Below are positions 5,271 through 7,884 of a stretch of 7,884 nucleotides of DNA, in pieces. The position numbers and the translations under genes were made by a program. Numbering within the stretch: the stretch's first letter is position 1; every line of letters begins with the position of its first letter. The stretch is from assembly GCA_005792225.1 (NCBI GenBank), contig SXSP01000509.1, forward strand, positions 1 to 7,884, given 5' to 3'. Under the pieces are notes generated by a model. The model was not told the DNA's origin, did not search any database, and saw only the letters and a program-made list of their open reading frames with translations. Source of the stretch: Bdellovibrionales bacterium. GTDB lineage: Bacteria; Bdellovibrionota; Bdellovibrionia; Bdellovibrionales; JAMPXM01.

Positions 5271-6836
5271 ATGCTTTATATCCTTATTGGTTTAGTCATC
5301 GGAGTCATCGCGGGAGGGGTGCTCGCCCTTCTCTCGGCGCGAGTGCGCCGCGCTCGGATCCTGCAACAGGCCGAAGCAGAAGCCGCTCGTCTCGTCACGG
5401 AAGCGAAAGAAGAAGCCGATCATTTGATGGACGAGGCCAAACTCGCCGGGCAAGAGATCGAAGACGAAATCTGGAGCCGTCACGAAAAAGAAATCACGGA
5501 ACTCGAAGCGCGAGTCAAAGCGCTTGACGAAGAATACCGCAAAAAGCGCAGCCAAAATGATCGCGCTTACAGTCAGGACACGCGCGAGATCCAAAAGCAG
5601 CTCGAAGTCGTAAAGGAAAACGAAGACCGCATGGCTCGGCGCCAGGAGCAATTCGCGGCCCGCAAGGCGAGCACTCAAAAACTTCGCGGCGGCATCCTCG
5701 AAGAACTTCAACGCGTTTCAGGTATTGATCCGCAAGACCTCAAAAATCAGCTCGCGAGTCTCGTCGAAAACGAAATCCACGTCGAAGCAAAGAGAAAGGC
5801 GAGTCTCTTTGAGGATGAAGTCCGCGTTCAAAGCGAAGAGATCGCAAAGAAAATCATCGGGAACGCTCTCTCTCGGTTCCCGCGCGCCGCTTGCACCGAG
5901 CGCGGGATCGGTGTGGTCGAAATCCCGAACGAAGATGTAAAAAAACGGATGCTCGGGGCTGATGGTCGCAATCTCGAGCTCCTGAAGCAACTCTGTGACG
6001 TCGAAGTCACGATCAGCGAAGCCAATACGTTTCAAATCGCGAGCTACGATCCCGTACGGCGCGAAGTCACCACGCGACTTCTCGAAAAGCTCCTCCACGA
6101 GCGTTCCCCGAATGAGGACACGGTCAAGCGCCTCTTCGAAAAAACGAAAAACGACGTCGCCCGAAAGATTGAAGCCGACGGCAATCGTCTCGCCGCCGAG
6201 CTCGGCCAAAAAGACATGCATCCAGAAATTAAACGCATGTTGGGAACTCTCCGTTATCGCTACTCGTTCGCGCAAAACCAACACTTTCACGTCGGCGAAG
6301 TCGGCTGGCTCTGTGGCCTTCTCGCGAGCGAGCTCGGCGTCGATATTCCTTCCGCGAAAAGATCGGGTCTCCTGCATGACGTGGGTAAGGCGATGGATCA
6401 CAGCATCGAAGGCGGTCACGCCGTCATCGGTGCTGATTTCATCGATCAGCGCGGAGAGAAACCGCAAATCGTGCACGCTGTTCGTGCTCACCACTACGAA
6501 GAGCAGCCTTCGACGGATTTGGCATTCCTGGTCATCGCGGCGGATGCAATGTCGGGCGCACGCCCGGGCGCCCGTCGCGCAACCGTGAATGTTTACAATC
6601 AGAAAATCGAGATCTTGAACAACATCGCGGATGGATTCAAAGGCGTCACTAAAACCCTCGTACTCAATGCGGGCAGGGAAGTGCGTGTTCTCGTCGACGG
6701 CCGCCGCGTCGGAGATGAAGCTTCACTCAAACTTTGCCGCGACATCGCGGACAAGATTGAAGATGAATGCCAGTACCCCGGCCAAATCAAAGTTGTCGTT
6801 ATTCGCGAAACTCACGCCGAAGCCATGGCAAAGTAA
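5271..6836 (+). CDS. rny: ribonuclease Y
   Basis: The protein has 521 residues, close to the ~520 usual for RNase Y. One N-terminal membrane anchor (2-22, MLYILIGLVIGVIAGGVLAL) is followed by a long charged coiled coil (~25-180) rich in E, K, R and A. A KH domain (~210-275) comes next, with GxxG as G229-A-D-G232 followed by R-N; many relatives have G-R-E-G. The HD hydrolase domain (~330-430) has metal-binding H340 (F-H-V-G-E-V), H369-D370 in GLLHDVGKAMDH and HAVRAHHYEE. The RNase Y-specific C-terminus reads S-G-A-R-P-G-A-R-R, AGREVRVLVDG and YPGQIKVVVIRET. It is a membrane-bound endonuclease starting mRNA decay, a functional counterpart of RNase E. The start is ATG 5271 with a modest AGG (5261-5263) 7 nt upstream. 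It lies 66 nt after rpoN, probably cotranscribed, and separates rpoN from hpf. Confidence 0.97.
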   Translation: MLYILIGLVIGVIAGGVLALLSARVRRARILQQAEAEAARLVTEAKEEADHLMDEAKLAGQEIEDEIWSRHEKEITELEARVKALDEEYRKKRSQNDRAYSQDTREIQKQLEVVKENEDRMARRQEQFAARKASTQKLRGGILEELQRVSGIDPQDLKNQLASLVENEIHVEAKRKASLFEDEVRVQSEEIAKKIIGNALSRFPRAACTERGIGVVEIPNEDVKKRMLGADGRNLELLKQLCDVEVTISEANTFQIASYDPVRREVTTRLLEKLLHERSPNEDTVKRLFEKTKNDVARKIEADGNRLAAELGQKDMHPEIKRMLGTLRYRYSFAQNQHFHVGEVGWLCGLLASELGVDIPSAKRSGLLHDVGKAMDHSIEGGHAVIGADFIDQRGEKPQIVHAVRAHHYEEQPSTDLAFLVIAADAMSGARPGARRATVNVYNQKIEILNNIADGFKGVTKTLVLNAGREVRVLVDGRRVGDEASLKLCRDIADKIEDECQYPGQIKVVVIRETHAEAMAK

Positions 6837-6838
6837 CG

Positions 6839-6886
6839 AGCGGGTACGAAGGGGGTGGATTTCTGAATCAGTTCACCCTTCCCGCT
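6839..6886 (+). repeat. long hairpin just downstream of rny
   Basis: AGCGGG (6839-6844) pairs with CCCGCT (6881-6886). Inside, AAGGGGGTG (6849-6857) can pair with CACCCTT (6874-6880) with two extra G, and GATT/AATC may add a tip. No T tract follows (AAATCTT), so it is not a classical terminator. It may protect the rny 3' end or help a weaker downstream terminator. Confidence 0.45.
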
Positions 6887-6905
6887 AAATCTTCAAGTTG
6901 ATATT

Positions 6906-6924
6906 GCCGTATGCCACGGCTTTT
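6906..6924 (+). terminator. short terminator-like hairpin after rny
   Basis: GCCGT (6906-6910) and ACGGC (6916-6920) form a 5-bp GC-rich stem with a 5-nt loop, followed by TTTT. The stem and the T run are both short, so termination would be partial. If real, it separates the lptC-rpoN-rny transcript from hpf. Confidence 0.35.
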
Positions 6925-7086
6925 CTCGTCCGTTCGGATGCCCGAGTCTCATTTCGATACGTTGTCCTGTTGAGTCAGTAGACGAATTCACTCGTGTATC
7001 AACATTCCTTAGGCCCCTACAAAAAATATTTGATCGCCTCCGTGCTGCACTTTGGTCCTGCCCGAGCCGATAAGTAATCAAACCTG
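6925..7086. other. non-coding gap before hpf, no gene recognised
   Basis: I see no credible coding region here. It holds overlapping inverted repeats: TGTTGA (6968-6973) with TCAACA (6999-7004), and GATAC (6956-6960) with GTATC (6996-7000). An A/T-rich patch (7021-7031) follows. I found no promoter with good -35 and -10 hexamers. It probably carries the hpf promoter and leader; a small RNA is possible but unproven. Confidence 0.4.
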
Positions 7087-7101
7087 AAAGGGGATAAAGG
7101 A

Positions 7102-7482
7102 ATGAAAGTGGATTTCACGTTCAAACACGTCGATAGCTCGGAACCTCTCATGGAGTACGCGCGCGACCGCGTCGAGAAGATCACGAAGTTTGAACTCAAC
7201 CCAATGGATGTCCATTTCGTCGTCTCGATGGAGCGGCACGAGTGCATCGTCGAGGTGAGCGTGATGGAGGGGCGTCGAAAATTCAAAGCGACAGGGAGCT
7301 CTGATGATTTCTACCGCTCGGTCGAAATGGTTGTGAACAAACTCATGCGCCAAATGTCGAAGGACAAACGCAGGCTCAAGCACCACAAGAACGCTGAGAG
7401 ATCGCACTACGGGAAAATTGCTCGTCTCACGGAGACTCTCGAACCAAACTTCACAACCAAGCCGCTCCGAAAAGCCAGCTGA
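7102..7482 (+). CDS. hpf: ribosome hibernation-promoting factor, short form
   Basis: This is a 126-residue protein of the HPF/YfiA (RaiA) family. The beta-alpha core spans ~1-97: an opening M-K-V-D-F-T-F-K-H-V, helix PLMEYARDRVEKITKF, strand C-I-V-E-V-S-V, then DDFYRSVEMVVNKLMRQM leading into the basic patch KDKRRLKHHKN (87-97). In the family this core binds the 30S mRNA/tRNA channel and silences ribosomes in starvation. The tail ~98-126 is basic and not the C-terminal dimerisation domain of long HPF. Length lies just above YfiA (113) and well below long HPF (~180-200). The ATG at 7102 follows AAAGGGG (7087-7093) at good spacing. A strong terminator follows directly, and no long-HPF domain appears in any frame downstream, so this is not a truncation. 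hpf near rpoN is a common proteobacterial arrangement. Confidence 0.93.
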   Translation: MKVDFTFKHVDSSEPLMEYARDRVEKITKFELNPMDVHFVVSMERHECIVEVSVMEGRRKFKATGSSDDFYRSVEMVVNKLMRQMSKDKRRLKHHKNAERSHYGKIARLTETLEPNFTTKPLRKAS

Positions 7483-7510
7483 TCCCGATTCCACAAAATG
7501 AACTGAAGCC

Positions 7511-7549
7511 AACACGCAAGTGCCGGAAAGCCTTGCGTGTTTTTGTTTT
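7511..7549 (+). terminator. intrinsic terminator after hpf
   Basis: AACACGCAAG (7511-7520) and CTTGCGTGTT (7532-7541) make a perfect 10-bp stem around an 11-nt loop, followed by a T-rich tract interrupted by one G (7540-7549). It should end the hpf transcript and insulate metK. Confidence 0.88.
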
Positions 7550-7560
7550 CGGGATGCTGA

Positions 7561-7589
7561 TTGACCCGCGTCATGCCCTTTGATAGCAA
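7561..7589 (+). promoter_or_regulatory. probable housekeeping promoter of metK
   Basis: TTGACC (7561-7566) matches the -35 consensus at five of six positions. A 17-bp spacer leads to a weak -10, TAGCAA (7584-7589), preceded by the extended -10 TGA (7581-7583). The start point would be near 7596, leaving a leader of roughly 29 nt. It begins 12 bp after the hpf terminator, where a new promoter is expected. Confidence 0.5.
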
Positions 7590-7624
7590 TTTTACTTCTC
7601 CGACAACCGACAGAATGGAAGGCC

Positions 7625-7884
7625 ATGAAAAACTACTTGTTCACGAGTGAATCCGTTTCAGAAGGACACCCCGATAAAGTCGCCGATCAGATTAGCGACG
7701 CGGTTCTTGATGCCATCCTCGCTCAAGATCCCAAAGGGCGCGTCGCGTGTGAAACACTTGTCACGACAGGCGTGGCGGTAGTGGCTGGTGAGGTCACGAC
7801 GAAAGCTCGCATTGATGTTCCCGCCATCGTGCGCGAAGTCGTCAACGGTATTGGCTATGATGACGGCCGCAAGGGATTCGACGG
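7625..7884 (+). CDS. metK: S-adenosylmethionine synthetase (3' partial)
   Basis: The frame is open to the window end; 86 complete codons are visible of an expected ~385-400. The N-terminus carries [20 protein letters not shown] (residues 6-25), with H15 and D17 at the positions of the substrate-binding His and metal-binding Asp. [19 protein letters not shown] and the IGY-D-D...GFD segment follow, all typical of MetK. The enzyme makes S-adenosylmethionine from methionine and ATP in the cytoplasm. The ATG at 7625 is fixed by homology to the conserved N-terminus, although the purine-rich GGAAGG (7617-7622) lies only two bases upstream, closer than usual. An ATG at 7615 is out of frame. The gene is separated from hpf by a terminator and probably has its own promoter. 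No riboswitch fits the short leader. Confidence 0.97.
   Translation, partial: MKNYLFTSESVSEGHPDKVADQISDAVLDAILAQDPKGRVACETLVTTGVAVVAGEVTTKARIDVPAIVREVVNGIGYDDGRKGFD

Noticed and set aside
5718..6494. Long minus-strand open frame (258 codons) opposite rny
   Set aside because: It is antisense to the KH and HD domains of RNase Y, its product is low in motifs, and no ribosome site or promoter supports it.
6550..6577. GC-rich near-palindrome within rny
   Set aside because: It encodes the conserved S-G-A-R-P-G-A-R-R motif; coding constraint explains the base pattern.
7054..7067. GG-N10-GC sequence upstream of hpf, a possible sigma-54 promoter
   Set aside because: Position relative to hpf is good, but beyond GG and GC the match to TGGCAC-N5-TTGCA is poor (CGAGCC at -12). 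This spacing occurs often by chance. A scored genome-wide motif scan would decide it.
7483..7510. Frameshifted remainder of a long-HPF C-terminal domain
   Set aside because: No frame after the hpf stop encodes a related sequence, and the terminator begins within 30 nt.
7596..7624. SAM riboswitch in the metK leader
   Set aside because: The leader between the likely start and the ATG is about 29 nt, too short for a known SAM riboswitch, and the upstream hairpin is an ordinary terminator of hpf.
1..7884. CRISPR arrays, insertion sequences, phage genes, tRNA or rRNA
   Set aside because: No spaced direct repeats, transposase or integrase motifs, terminal inverted repeats or tRNA-like cloverleaf were seen on either strand.

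Overview
The window is an ordinary, compact stretch of a Gram-negative chromosome. It holds an inner-membrane motor or transport pair, a signalling protein, LPS export genes, sigma-54, RNase Y, a ribosome-hibernation factor and the start of SAM synthetase. LPS-export genes imply an outer membrane. RNase Y beside an rpoN/hpf cluster argues against Enterobacteria-like gammaproteobacteria and fits a deltaproteobacteria-like lineage. Duplicated GYF_2-type domains fused to PilZ, a tandem ExbD/TolR pair and moderate GC suggest Bdellovibrionota (Bdellovibrio-like). This assignment is inference from gene content and family knowledge, not from a search.

Layout. Positions 1-1034 (+) carry two overlapping ExbD/TolR-family genes, the first cut by the window edge. 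They end at a strong hairpin terminator (1061-1097). Convergent to them is a minus-strand gene (1096-1821) encoding two GYF_2-like domains and a PilZ-like domain. A divergent intergenic region (1822-2019) follows, with two clean inverted repeats and a possible 21-codon leader ORF. From 2020 a plus-strand block runs lptC-lptA (apparently one fused protein), lptB (TTG start, 4-nt overlap) and rpoN (24-nt gap). After a 66-nt gap with competing hairpins comes rny, then a 265-nt structured gap without a recognisable gene, then hpf with a strong terminator (7511-7549). A promoter-like sequence precedes the 5' part of metK, which runs off the window.

How the genes fit together. The lptC/A-lptB-rpoN-hpf order is the classical proteobacterial envelope/sigma-54 cluster. 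LptC/A and LptB supply part of the LPS export machine, RpoN transcribes activator-dependent genes, and HPF protects idle ribosomes. The local departures are the LptC-LptA fusion, the insertion of rny between rpoN and hpf, and metK where ptsN would often sit. I found no CRISPR array, phage, transposon, tRNA or rRNA, and no convincing new multi-gene system. The most worthwhile leads are the fusion, the divergent regulatory region, the rpoN-rny hairpin switch and the GYF_2-PilZ protein.
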